Source: Flagellimonas spongiicola (lineage in GTDB: Bacteria > Bacteroidota > Bacteroidia > Flavobacteriales > Flavobacteriaceae). From it: 64,000 bases of DNA. Below the pieces are notes generated by a model that saw only the letters and a list, made by a program, of their open reading frames with translations, made no database searches and was not told where the DNA came from. A program made the position numbers and the translations under genes. This document shows positions 9,164-16,543 of this stretch, in pieces. The stretch covers positions 1,106,352-1,170,351 of the forward strand of contig NZ_JAMFMA010000002.1 of NCBI RefSeq assembly GCF_023502425.1, in the 5' to 3' direction. Positions within the stretch are counted from its first letter, which is position 1; every line of letters begins with the position of its first letter.

Positions 9164-10981
9164 ATGGGGCTGGTTTCTGCGAAAGAGGTTGCAAAGGTCA
9201 TACATCTTGACAAGTATGGCTTTATAGGAACCTTTATAGGTTGGTTGCTAATGGTAGCCACCAAGATCACCACCATCAATCGATTTTACAATCGGAATAA
9301 ATCCCTGCCTGGCACCAAATTTTTGGATGCCATTCTCGAGCATTATGAAATTGACTTTGAAATACCCGAGGAGGATTTAAAACGTCTGCCAAAAGAAGGG
9401 CCGTATATCACAATAAGCAATCATCCGTTGGGTGGAATTGATGGCGTATTGTTACTAAAATTAATGCTTCAACAGCGCGACGATTTCAAGATTATCGCAA
9501 ACTTTCTACTCCATAGAATAGAACCGCTAAAACCCTTCATAATGCCAGTTAATCCTTTTGAAAATCATAAGGATGCCAAGAGTAGTGTGATGGGCTTTAA
9601 AAATGCGCTCTTGCATTTACGCGAAGGTCGTCCACTGGGTATATTCCCGGCAGGTGAAGTTTCCACCTATAAGGATGGTAAACTTGTAGTGGACAAGCCT
9701 TGGGAAGAGGCTGCTCTAAAATTAATTCGGAAAGCGGAGGTACCTGTAGTTCCTATTTATTTCCATGCGCGAAACAGTAGGCTTTTCTATAAATTGTCTA
9801 AAATCAACGATGTTTTTAGAACGGCCAAACTACCTTCAGAAGTCACTTCTCAGCGACGAAGACCAATAAAAGTCCGTATTGGACAACCTATATCTGTGAC
9901 AGCTCAAAAAGAAGAAGAAAGTTTGGAGTCGTTTACGGAATTGCTACGCAAAAAGACCTATCTCTTAGCCAATGTTTTCGAGAAAGAACGATTAATTGAT
10001 CAATTACCAACAACATTAAAAATACCGAAACCTCCTAAAAAAATCGCAACTCCAGTTGGTTCAAAGGTGTTGGAGGGTGAAATAGAAAAATTACGAGAAA
10101 AAGATTGTCGCTTACTGCAGAGTAAGAACTACGAGGTTTATTTGGCACAGGCGCAAGACATGCCCTTTATCCTAAATGAAATTGGACGCCAACGTGAAAT
10201 CACTTTTAGGGCCGTAGGGGAGGGTACCAACAACGCCATTGATCTGGACAAGTTTGATTCTTATTACCACCATCTTTTTTTATGGGATGATGAAGGAAAG
10301 AACATCGTAGGAGCTTATCGTATGGGCTTGGGTTCCAAGATTTTTACAGAATATGGAATTGATGGTTTTTACCTTCAGGATTTGTTTCGATTTGAGCCGG
10401 AACTCTATGGAATGATGGAAAAATCCATAGAAATGGGTCGCGCCTATATTGTTAAGGAGTACCAACAAAAACCCATGCCTTTGTTTTTGCTTTGGAAGGG
10501 GATTGTACACACCACACTGAGACATCCAGAGCACAAATACTTGATTGGTGGGGTCAGCATCAGTAATCAGTTTTCAAATTTTTCCAAGTCGTTGATGATT
10601 GAGTTTATGAAATCCAATTATTGGGATCCTTACGTTGCCCAATATATTAGACCCAAAAAGGAATTCAAAGTACAATTGAAAGATGCTGATAAAGAATTCA
10701 TATTTGACGAGACTCAAGCTGATTTGAACAAGTTCGACAAATTAATCAATGAGGTTGAACCAGGCAGCCTTCGATTACCAGTGCTCATCAAAAAATACAT
10801 CAAACAAAATGCAAAAGTGGTGGCCTTTAATGTGGATCCACTTTTCAACAACTCTGTGGATGGCTTGATGTACATTAAAATTGCCGACTTGCCCGAAAGC
10901 ACTGTTAAACCGGTTATGGAGGAATTTCAAGCAGAATTGGAACGAAAAATGGCAGAAGGACAAGGTCCAGCTGCCATCTAA
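9164..10981 (+). CDS. olsF: Bifunctional ornithine/amino-acid lipid synthase, OlsF-like (PlsC-type + GNAT-type acyltransferases)
   Basis: A 605-residue fusion. Residues about 70-270 form a PlsC/LPLAT domain with ISNHPLGGIDGV (about 84-95) and the FPAGEVST block (about 162-169). Residues about 320-530 are a GNAT-like N-acyltransferase (OlsB-like) with the hemolysin-family pattern GRQREITFRAVGEG and ending near SISNQFSNFSKSL. In OlsF enzymes, including one from Flavobacterium johnsoniae, the C-terminal part N-acylates ornithine with 3-hydroxy fatty acid and the N-terminal part adds the second acyl chain, giving ornithine lipid in the membrane. Some Bacteroidota relatives make glycine lipids, so the amino acid is uncertain. 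Convergent with arsC, 20 bases apart. Confidence 0.85.
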   Translation: MGLVSAKEVAKVIHLDKYGFIGTFIGWLLMVATKITTINRFYNRNKSLPGTKFLDAILEHYEIDFEIPEEDLKRLPKEGPYITISNHPLGGIDGVLLLKLMLQQRDDFKIIANFLLHRIEPLKPFIMPVNPFENHKDAKSSVMGFKNALLHLREGRPLGIFPAGEVSTYKDGKLVVDKPWEEAALKLIRKAEVPVVPIYFHARNSRLFYKLSKINDVFRTAKLPSEVTSQRRRPIKVRIGQPISVTAQKEEESLESFTELLRKKTYLLANVFEKERLIDQLPTTLKIPKPPKKIATPVGSKVLEGEIEKLREKDCRLLQSKNYEVYLAQAQDMPFILNEIGRQREITFRAVGEGTNNAIDLDKFDSYYHHLFLWDDEGKNIVGAYRMGLGSKIFTEYGIDGFYLQDLFRFEPELYGMMEKSIEMGRAYIVKEYQQKPMPLFLLWKGIVHTTLRHPEHKYLIGGVSISNQFSNFSKSLMIEFMKSNYWDPYVAQYIRPKKEFKVQLKDADKEFIFDETQADLNKFDKLINEVEPGSLRLPVLIKKYIKQNAKVVAFNVDPLFNNSVDGLMYIKIADLPESTVKPVMEEFQAELERKMAEGQGPAAI

Positions 10982-11001
10982 AAAACTATCCGTATCTGAG
11001 T

Positions 11002-11424
11002 CTAGTTTAGTAGCTCTTCCTTTACAAAATTGGAGCAAAACTCCTTTATTTCGTTTCGCGCCTTTAAAAAGGCCGAGTGTTTTTCCGCTTCAGTCCCAGT
11101 TACTTTTGATGGATCAAAAAAGTTGTGATGGATGCGCTCAGCATTGGGAGCGGGAATAAAAGGACAATTTTCCTTGGCATGATCACACACTGTGATAATG
11201 TAATCCCATGCAATTCCTTCATACTCATCCACATGATTTGAAGTATGATGGGTAATATCAATACCGTCCTCTTTCATGATGGAAACAGCACCTGGATTCA
11301 AGCCGTGTGTTTCTATTCCCGCACTATATACATTTGCAAGGGCATCTTGAAAATAATTAAGGTATCCATGTGCCATTTGACTGCGACACGAATTTCCGGT
11401 ACAAAGAACCAATACGTTTTTCAT
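11002..11424 (-). CDS. arsC: Arsenate reductase, low-molecular-weight phosphatase type
   Basis: Reduces arsenate to arsenite in the cytoplasm. The P-loop CTGNSCRS (residues 8-15) carries the nucleophilic cysteine, and the CDHAKENCPF segment near residues 80-90 supplies the second and third redox cysteines characteristic of thioredoxin-coupled ArsC. 140 residues, normal length. It is the last gene of a four-gene ars operon reading arsR, DUF6428, GNAT, arsC, 15 bases after the GNAT gene. No arsenite efflux gene (arsB/acr3) follows inside the unit; the next gene downstream is the convergent olsF, so export must be encoded elsewhere. Confidence 0.92.
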   Translation of the reverse strand: MKNVLVLCTGNSCRSQMAHGYLNYFQDALANVYSAGIETHGLNPGAVSIMKEDGIDITHHTSNHVDEYEGIAWDYIITVCDHAKENCPFIPAPNAERIHHNFFDPSKVTGTEAEKHSAFLKARNEIKEFCSNFVKEELLN

Positions 11425-11439
11425 TTTTCTTTTAGTTGA

Positions 11440-11934
11440 TTAATCTATTCCAATGGTTTTACTTCTTTTCTCAAATAGCAGATTGTCTTTCCATTTGCCA
11501 GCAAGTTTGCCAACGCGCTCGCGCCTACCAATGTATCGAAAGCCTACTTTTTCATGTAGTTTTATACTAGCTTCATTTTCTGGGAATACCCCAGATTGAA
11601 GCGTCCAATAACCTGCGTTTTCACTGGTTTCAATAAGTTTTTGCAAGAGTTGTTTGCCAGATCCCTTTCCCCTGCTTTTAGCACCTACGTAAACACTTAC
11701 CTCACCTACACCCCCATATACACATCTACTAGAGACTGGTGAGAGTGCTGCCCAACCTAAAATAATGCCGTTTTCCTCCGCTACCAATCTGCAGGATTCA
11801 ATATGTGCCTTATCCCAATCATTGTAAGAAGGAACTTGGGTTTCAAATGTTGCAAATCCGGTGGCGATACCCTCATTATAAATTTGGGCCACTTGGTTCC
11901 AATCTGATGATTTCATTTCCCGGATTTGCATCAT
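11440..11934 (-). CDS. GNAT N-acetyltransferase, ArsN1/phosphinothricin-acetyltransferase-like
   Basis: A 164-residue GNAT protein with the phosphinothricin/arsinothricin acetyltransferase pattern: IYNEGIATGFATFET near residues 20-34, GEVSVYVGAKSRGKGSGKQLL (motif A, about 88-108), and the C-terminal KVGFRYIGRRERVGKLAGKW. The ATG at 11934 is preferred; the in-frame TTG at 11952 would overlap the upstream gene. Position inside the ars operon makes an ArsN1-type role (N-acetylation of organoarsenical antibiotics such as arsinothricin) a good inference, but the sequence family also includes methionine sulfoximine and phosphinothricin acetylases. Confidence 0.8.
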   Translation of the reverse strand: MMQIREMKSSDWNQVAQIYNEGIATGFATFETQVPSYNDWDKAHIESCRLVAEENGIILGWAALSPVSSRCVYGGVGEVSVYVGAKSRGKGSGKQLLQKLIETSENAGYWTLQSGVFPENEASIKLHEKVGFRYIGRRERVGKLAGKWKDNLLFEKRSKTIGID

Positions 11935-11942
11935 AGTACTAT

Positions 11943-12440
11943 TTAACAGCAACCACTCGCAGGATTACAGCCGTTGGTTGTTTCCATTGCTTTGCTTTCA
12001 TCAGCAACTTCAACACCACAGGTTTCCTTGGCTTTACAGTCGGTTTTTTGCACTGCCAATTTAAATGTCAAGCTACTTTCGTCTAGCACATAATCATCCA
12101 CAAACAATTGTGCGGTATGAAAAGTCTCGTTGCTATATTCAAATTTTATTTCCGCTTCTCTAACCATGGATTTCATTCGGTCCACTTTGTTTAAAATGGC
12201 CAGTGCCTTATATGCTGACATGAATTCCCGCTTATCTTTTTCTTTTGGACTTTCCCATAATTGTACCACTGTTTCCTTCCAGAAGTCCGTACCTGAACCA
12301 CAATCAACTGCATCAACGGTAATGTTCTTGACTTCTGTAATATGGTAATTGGCACCCACGAATTTTCCAGGGCTGTATTCAAACTTCAAGCTCTTGTCTT
12401 GATGTTGTTTTAAAATTGAAAGTAATTCGGATGTAATCAT
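11943..12440 (-). CDS. DUF6428 family protein of the ars operon, Cys-rich C-terminus
   Basis: A 165-residue cytoplasmic protein of unknown function that recurs in Bacteroidota ars operons. The first 130 residues look like a compact alpha/beta domain without Cys clusters apart from one VDCGSG. The last 35 residues contain a cysteine-rich tail (TDCKAKETCG, then GCNPASGCC at the very end), suggestive of thiol metal/arsenic binding. The start is the ATG at 12440, which forms a 4-base ATGA overlap with the arsR stop; an upstream in-frame TTG at 12452 is rejected. Whether it acts as an arsenite chaperone is inference only. Confidence 0.8.
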   Translation of the reverse strand: MITSELLSILKQHQDKSLKFEYSPGKFVGANYHITEVKNITVDAVDCGSGTDFWKETVVQLWESPKEKDKREFMSAYKALAILNKVDRMKSMVREAEIKFEYSNETFHTAQLFVDDYVLDESSLTFKLAVQKTDCKAKETCGVEVADESKAMETTNGCNPASGCC

Positions 12441-12766
12441 ATTTGACAACAATTTTGATTAATATTTGAAAAAAAGGCGTCGAAGGATAGATGTAATTCC
12501 TTCCAACGTTTTGGATCTATACAATAACAAAGGTTTTTGCCTTCGTAAGTTCCTTGCAGTAGACCAATTTTTTTTATTTCGTTGAGATGTTGGGAAATAG
12601 TTGGTTGGGAGAGACCGATAACATCCACCAAATCATTGCAAATACAATTTTCCTGTTGACTGATATATTGCAGAATTGCAATACGGGCTGGATGTGCTAA
12701 AACCTTAGCAGCTTGTGCCAATTCATTTTGTGCTGTTGTGAAGATGTGTGTTTTGGAGACTCCCAT
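12437..12766 (-). CDS. arsR: ArsR-family arsenic-responsive repressor
   Basis: A 109-residue winged-helix regulator that represses the operon until arsenite binds. The helix-turn-helix is DLVDVIGLSQPTISQHLNEI (about residues 47-66), preceded by the ENCIC cysteine pair that matches the arsenite-binding ELCVC site in helix 3; a further C-terminal CC pair is at the end of the protein. Start chosen at the ATG 12766. It is the first gene of the ars operon and lies 30 bases downstream of a 12-bp palindrome that is a likely self-operator. Confidence 0.92.
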   Translation of the reverse strand: MGVSKTHIFTTAQNELAQAAKVLAHPARIAILQYISQQENCICNDLVDVIGLSQPTISQHLNEIKKIGLLQGTYEGKNLCYCIDPKRWKELHLSFDAFFSNINQNCCQI

Positions 12767-12796
12767 GCTATGCAACTTCCTTTATCATTAAATTAT

Positions 12797-12808
12797 ATAT
12801 TGCAATAT
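12797..12808 (-). promoter_or_regulatory. Probable ArsR operator, perfect palindrome
   Basis: ATATTGCAATAT is a perfect 12-bp inverted repeat in the 31-60 bases upstream of arsR, embedded in AT-rich promoter DNA. ArsR operators are typically such AT-rich dyads. A degenerate -7 element (TAATATTG on the minus strand) overlaps it, which would allow repression by occlusion. Confidence 0.6.
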
Positions 12809-12827
12809 TACGATGAAGCTAGCAAAT

Positions 12828-12862
12828 AAAAAAGCTAAGTAAAGAATTCTTAGCTTTTTTTT
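12828..12862 (-). terminator. Intrinsic terminator after the DUF4870-like gene
   Basis: A 12-bp stem AAAAAAGCTAAG / CTTAGCTTTTTT with a 9-base loop lies 8 bases beyond the stop of the gene at 12870. A-rich and T-rich flanks make it work on both strands; on the minus strand it separates that gene from the ars promoter. Confidence 0.75.
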
Positions 12863-12869
12863 AACCTTT

Positions 12870-13277
12870 TTATAATCCTTTGAACCAATTTTGGAAGTAT
12901 TCACCCACCAAAAATACGGGCTTTTGTTTTCCGTTTATGGCACCAATTAGACTTACAATCCATAGAATGAATGGGAAAATCCAAGCGATAAGGTTTACAA
13001 TTGGAATAAACCCTAGGACCAATCCTACAAGGAAAATTCCAAGTACTTGTCTAACATAGAATGAACCCAATTCCGTTTTGTTGCTACTATTCATGATAAT
13101 AGCGATGATCCATCCAATCAATGTCAAGTGTGCAACGATGGCTACTGTTTTTCCGCTTTCGGGATTGTTGGCGTCAAATGCTTCTTTTACATCTTCGCCG
13201 AATTCCTTTGCTGCTTCTTTGGCGTTGTCAAAAGCTTCTTCTGCTTTATCGCCTAAGTCTTTGTTTTCTTCAGACAT
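12870..13277 (-). CDS. DUF4870-like small membrane protein with amphipathic N-terminus
   Basis: 135 residues. Residues 1-45 are highly charged and helical, with repeated E/K/A/F patterns (EEAFDNAKEAAKEF) resembling apolipoprotein-like or LEA-like amphipathic helices. Residues 45-62, 78-98 and 98-118 are hydrophobic segments (TVAIVAHLTLIGWIIAIIM; VLGIFLVGLVLGFIPIVNLI; AWIFPFILWIVSLIGAI) and match the DUF4870/Tic20-like pattern. It is an inner-membrane protein of unknown function, transcribed alone and closed by the terminator at 12828-12862. Confidence 0.8.
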   Translation of the reverse strand: MSEENKDLGDKAEEAFDNAKEAAKEFGEDVKEAFDANNPESGKTVAIVAHLTLIGWIIAIIMNSSNKTELGSFYVRQVLGIFLVGLVLGFIPIVNLIAWIFPFILWIVSLIGAINGKQKPVFLVGEYFQNWFKGL

Positions 13278-13330
13278 GGTATTAAAGTGTTGGTTAATTG
13301 TGTTCTTAAATGTAGCAAATTATTCCCTAT

Positions 13331-13717
13331 CTAAAGAAACGCTTTATCAACAGGTTCCCAGAGTTCCAGTTTGTTGCCTTCAGGATCTAAAATCCATCCA
13401 AATTTGCCATAACTGTACTCTTCAACTTCACCGACAATGGTGACACCTTCCTTTTTCAATTCTTTTAATAGTTCAACTAAATTTTCAACACGAAAATTCA
13501 TCATAAACTGTTTTTCGCTAGGTTGAAAGTAAGTGGTGTCTTCTTTAAAAGGGCTCCATTGCGTTGAACAATCCTTACCTTCTTTATCCTTCCACCAGAA
13601 GGTACAACCGTATTGATCTGTGTTCAATCCTAGGTGATTTTTATACCAATCTTTAATTTGATCGGGATTTTTGGTCTTAAAAAAGAAGCCTCCTAATCCT
13701 GTTACTCGATTTTTCAT
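13331..13717 (-). CDS. VOC (glyoxalase/bleomycin-resistance fold) family protein
   Basis: 128 residues of the vicinal oxygen chelate fold: an N-terminal beta-alpha unit with FFFKTKNPDQIKDWYKNHLGL (a pattern of dioxygenase-like VOC proteins), then the C-terminal EYSYGKFGWILDPEGNKLELWEP signature with the family glutamate near the end. Such proteins range from lyases to binding proteins, and the substrate is not deducible. It begins one base after the stop of the DUF1801 gene, so both are probably on one transcript. Confidence 0.85.
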   Translation of the reverse strand: MKNRVTGLGGFFFKTKNPDQIKDWYKNHLGLNTDQYGCTFWWKDKEGKDCSTQWSPFKEDTTYFQPSEKQFMMNFRVENLVELLKELKKEGVTIVGEVEEYSYGKFGWILDPEGNKLELWEPVDKAFL

Positions 13718-13718
13718 A

Positions 13719-14174
13719 TTATCGTTTTATGTTTTGTTCATACAATTCAATCCAAGCTTGAGGTGTCATTTTTTGACATAGCTCTGCAATTAGAGGGTAA
13801 GGAATGTTCTCCATCTTCTTAAAACGGATGCAGCTCTTCCCCATGTCCAATTTGGTTTTTACATATTTTGGGTATTCAGAAACAAACCAATCCAATAGGT
13901 TTTTATCTGCATAGATTCCTGAATGATATAGTGCCACAAAATGTTTTTGTGAAGCTAAATTGATAAAGGGAAGGGGTAGTTTCGGGTCGCAATGATACCC
14001 ATCAGGATAAAGGGAATGTGGTACTACATATCCTATCATTTTGTAGCTGATGCATTCCTGAAAGCCATCCGGAATGTTGGTTCTGATTGTGTCCCTTAAT
14101 TTAGCCACCGCTTCTTTCCGGTCATCTGGAAGTTTGCTAATGTATTCGTCTGGTGTTTTGGCATCTATGGTCAT
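13719..14174 (-). CDS. DUF1801 / YdhG-like domain protein
   Basis: 151 residues. The opening TPDEYISKLPDDRKEAVAKLRDTI and the middle CISYKMIGYVVP block are typical of DUF1801 (YdhG/YjbR-related) proteins; the C-terminal KMGKSCIRF-type segment (DMGKSCIRFKKMENIPY) is also conserved in the family. No signal peptide. Function is unknown. It sits between the DUF4199 and VOC genes with gaps of 9 and 1 bases in a minus-strand cluster. Confidence 0.85.
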   Translation of the reverse strand: MTIDAKTPDEYISKLPDDRKEAVAKLRDTIRTNIPDGFQECISYKMIGYVVPHSLYPDGYHCDPKLPLPFINLASQKHFVALYHSGIYADKNLLDWFVSEYPKYVKTKLDMGKSCIRFKKMENIPYPLIAELCQKMTPQAWIELYEQNIKR

Positions 14175-14183
14175 ATCGTTGTT

Positions 14184-14690
14184 TTATTTTCGTTGTAGCA
14201 CCAAGGCGGAAATCAAAGAAATAATGAATCCGATGACGAAAACCGTCATTGCCATTAGCGCAAACGAAAACAGTGGATTTGAGAAAGTTTCCTTCTGGGC
14301 TTGTATTTCTTTAAGTTGGGATTCAAATTCTTCAGGCGGTAGGGAATCGCGCATATTCTTGATAGTAGCCTCATAATAGGTTTCCATAAACTCTGGATTC
14401 AAAAGTTCGGTATAAATAACATCCAATACACCAAATGCCAAAGCGGTAATAAGACTAATAAGTATTCCGATTGTGATGGCCTTTTTGAAACTAAGCTGTC
14501 CTTCGTTTACCTGGTCTCTAAAATGTTTCATCCCAAAATAAACAAAGGATAAAGAAATGACCATGCTGGCATATCCAAGTATTTCCTGAATTTCAAAAGG
14601 CAATTCATTTAAAAGAAACCAGCTGGTAAGGAAAAGAACACAAATGGTAATGGCTCCATAAAGCCCATATCGCAATACTGTATTTTTCAT
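14184..14690 (-). CDS. DUF4199 integral membrane protein
   Basis: 168 residues with the ATG at 14690 (MKNTVLRYGLYGA); a GTG start at 14744 would add an atypical N-terminus. Four hydrophobic segments are visible (about residues 6-26, 35-55, 68-90 and 138-162), and the loop between the third and fourth is charged. DUF4199 is a Bacteroidota family of unknown function. It neighbours the membrane-anchored LuxR-type regulator at 14796-15206, and a joint function is possible but unproven. Confidence 0.85.
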   Translation of the reverse strand: MKNTVLRYGLYGAITICVLFLTSWFLLNELPFEIQEILGYASMVISLSFVYFGMKHFRDQVNEGQLSFKKAITIGILISLITALAFGVLDVIYTELLNPEFMETYYEATIKNMRDSLPPEEFESQLKEIQAQKETFSNPLFSFALMAMTVFVIGFIISLISALVLQRK

Positions 14691-14795
14691 CTTGATTGTT
14701 TTTAAAAGTTGAAATAAAAGTAATGGGGGGGATGCTATTGGCACTCATACTAAAGTACCAAAATCATAAGAAATGGTAGCGAACAGGAACTAGGG

Positions 14796-15206
14796 CTAAA
14801 TAATCCCAATGTTTTTGGCCTTTTGGATGGCCTGTGTTCTTCGTTTAGCGTCCAATTTGAGCAATAAATTGGAAACGTGGGTCTTAACGGTGCTTTCAGA
14901 TACAAAGAGCTCATCTGCTATTTCTTTGTTGGACTGTCCTTTTGAGATTTGAAGAAGAACCTCATATTCCCTTTTACTTATGCCCAACTCTGCTATTTTT
15001 TCGGTGTTTATAGAAATATCTGGAATAGCTTTTTTTCGCAGTGTCTTTTTATTTATGATCACACCTATGATGAAAAAGACGATGGCAATAACGGCTATTA
15101 CAAATTCAATGGAAAGATCACCGGAGATATAGGCGTATTTGCTCAATTGGAACAGGATGAGCAATGCGATTATTAGGGCGGAAAAAACAAAGATGGTTTT
15201 CTTCAC
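14796..15206 (-). CDS. Membrane-anchored LuxR-type HTH regulator
   Basis: 136 residues. Two predicted transmembrane helices (about 4-24 and 33-50) are followed by a short linker and a complete LuxR/NarL helix-turn-helix (LGISKREYEVLLQISKGQSN, then EIADELFVSESTVKTHVSNLL, residues about 75-130). There is no receiver or ligand-binding domain, so the DNA-binding domain is held at the inner membrane with no obvious phosphorylation input. Such short regulators are frequent in Flavobacteriaceae. Ten bases before it ends the hydroxyacid dehydrogenase gene, suggesting co-transcription. Confidence 0.87.
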   Translation of the reverse strand: MKKTIFVFSALIIALLILFQLSKYAYISGDLSIEFVIAVIAIVFFIIGVIINKKTLRKKAIPDISINTEKIAELGISKREYEVLLQISKGQSNKEIADELFVSESTVKTHVSNLLLKLDAKRRTQAIQKAKNIGII

Positions 15207-15215
15207 CCTTTAAAT

Positions 15216-16148
15216 TTAGCAAAATCTATCCTTGACTTTGTCTACAATAGTCTGCGCAAGTTTGATTTTGCTTTCCACTGTCCAGCCTGCCACATGAGGT
15301 GTTAATAGAACATTTTTGGCCTTGCGTAAATATTTGAATGCCTTTGGTTTTTGAACAAACATGTTCTCAAATGACTTCTTTTCGTATTCGAGAACATCCA
15401 ACCCTGCGCCCAGTACTTTTTCAGATTTTAGTCCTTCTACCAAATCTGTGGTAATAACACATTTACCTCGGGCGGTATTGATCAACCAAAAAGGTTTGTG
15501 GAAAGCTTCGATGAAATCTTTATTCACCATACCTTGAGTCAAATCGGTTTGAGGTACATGCAAGCTGATCACGTCTGCTTTTTGCTGGAACTCCATGATT
15601 CCTACTTGCCTTGCATTTTCATCACCTACACCTCCTACAATATCATAGCAGATTACCTCCACATCAAATCCTTGTAGTTTTTTAGCAAAGGCTTTTCCCA
15701 TATTTCCGTACCCAATAATACCTACCGTTTTTCCTTCCAACTCCACACCTCGATTACCTTCTCGGTCCCACTTTCCTTTTTTGACTTGACGATTGGCCTT
15801 GTTCATATTATTCATTAGGGAAAGCAACATCCCAAGGGCATGTTCTCCAACAGCGTTTCGGTTACCTTCTGGAGCCGAAGCAAGAAAAATCCCTTTTTCT
15901 TTGGCATAAGCTGTATCAATATTCTCCAAACCGGCACCAACACGGCCAATAAACTTAAGGTTTGTGGCACGGTCAAGAAACTTTCGATCTATGGTAAAGC
16001 GACTTCTGATAACGATTCCATCGTAAGCCGCGATTTTTTGTTCTACTTCGTCCTTGGATGAATGGTAATCTTCATGATTCTCAAAGCCTAAATCGGCAAA
16101 CTGCTCAATAAGTAAAGGGTGGTTGGTGTCTAAGTGCAGTACTTTCAT
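15216..16148 (-). CDS. D-2-hydroxyacid dehydrogenase, phosphoglycerate-dehydrogenase-like
   Basis: 310 residues, NAD-dependent. The dinucleotide-binding GIIGYGNMGKAFA lies near residues 145-157; the catalytic Arg-Glu-His set is represented by NTARG (about 233-237), the DVLEYE segment (about 262) and LLTPHVAGWT (about 284). The N-terminal RVGAGLENID matches the substrate-binding RVGxGxDNID of SerA. It lacks the C-terminal ACT domain of long SerA enzymes. A phosphoglycerate dehydrogenase role is likely but other 2-hydroxyacids are possible, so I leave out the symbol. It is 19 bases downstream of the cupin gene. Confidence 0.88.
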   Translation of the reverse strand: MKVLHLDTNHPLLIEQFADLGFENHEDYHSSKDEVEQKIAAYDGIVIRSRFTIDRKFLDRATNLKFIGRVGAGLENIDTAYAKEKGIFLASAPEGNRNAVGEHALGMLLSLMNNMNKANRQVKKGKWDREGNRGVELEGKTVGIIGYGNMGKAFAKKLQGFDVEVICYDIVGGVGDENARQVGIMEFQQKADVISLHVPQTDLTQGMVNKDFIEAFHKPFWLINTARGKCVITTDLVEGLKSEKVLGAGLDVLEYEKKSFENMFVQKPKAFKYLRKAKNVLLTPHVAGWTVESKIKLAQTIVDKVKDRFC

Positions 16149-16167
16149 TCGCTAAATATACAATTCC

Positions 16168-16533
16168 CTAGATTTTCGGATATACGGTCTGGGTCTTCTC
16201 ATGTTGCACGTCGCCTGTATGAGCTGTGGATAATTTTTCGAATAGCAAAACGTGTACTTCTTCTCCATTTTTTGTCATGGGATTATGTTCTACGCCTTTG
16301 GGTACAACAATTATTTCGCCTTCGTTGACAATTTCGGTTCTATCCCTGAATTGCATATGCAATGTGCCTTTTATGACTTGGAACAATTCATCTTCGTGTT
16401 CATGGGCATGCCAGACAAATTCACCTTCCAATTTAGCCAACAACACCTGCATGTCGTCTACTACCGCAATCTGATGAGGATGCCATTGTTTGGTAAACTC
16501 CGCATGCTTTTGTTTTAGGTTGATGGTTTTCAT
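16168..16533 (-). CDS. Cupin-domain protein
   Basis: 121 residues, a single small cupin barrel. Both cupin motifs are present: VWHAHEHEDELFQVIKGTL (metal-binding His-x-His-x4-Glu, about residues 37-55) and VPKGVEHNP (about 75-83). A metal-dependent role is likely, with the substrate unknown. The start is the ATG at 16533 rather than the TTG two codons upstream. It sits between mgtE (10-base gap) and the hydroxyacid dehydrogenase. Confidence 0.87.
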   Translation of the reverse strand: MKTINLKQKHAEFTKQWHPHQIAVVDDMQVLLAKLEGEFVWHAHEHEDELFQVIKGTLHMQFRDRTEIVNEGEIIVVPKGVEHNPMTKNGEEVHVLLFEKLSTAHTGDVQHEKTQTVYPKI

Positions 16534-16543
16534 GATCAATGGA

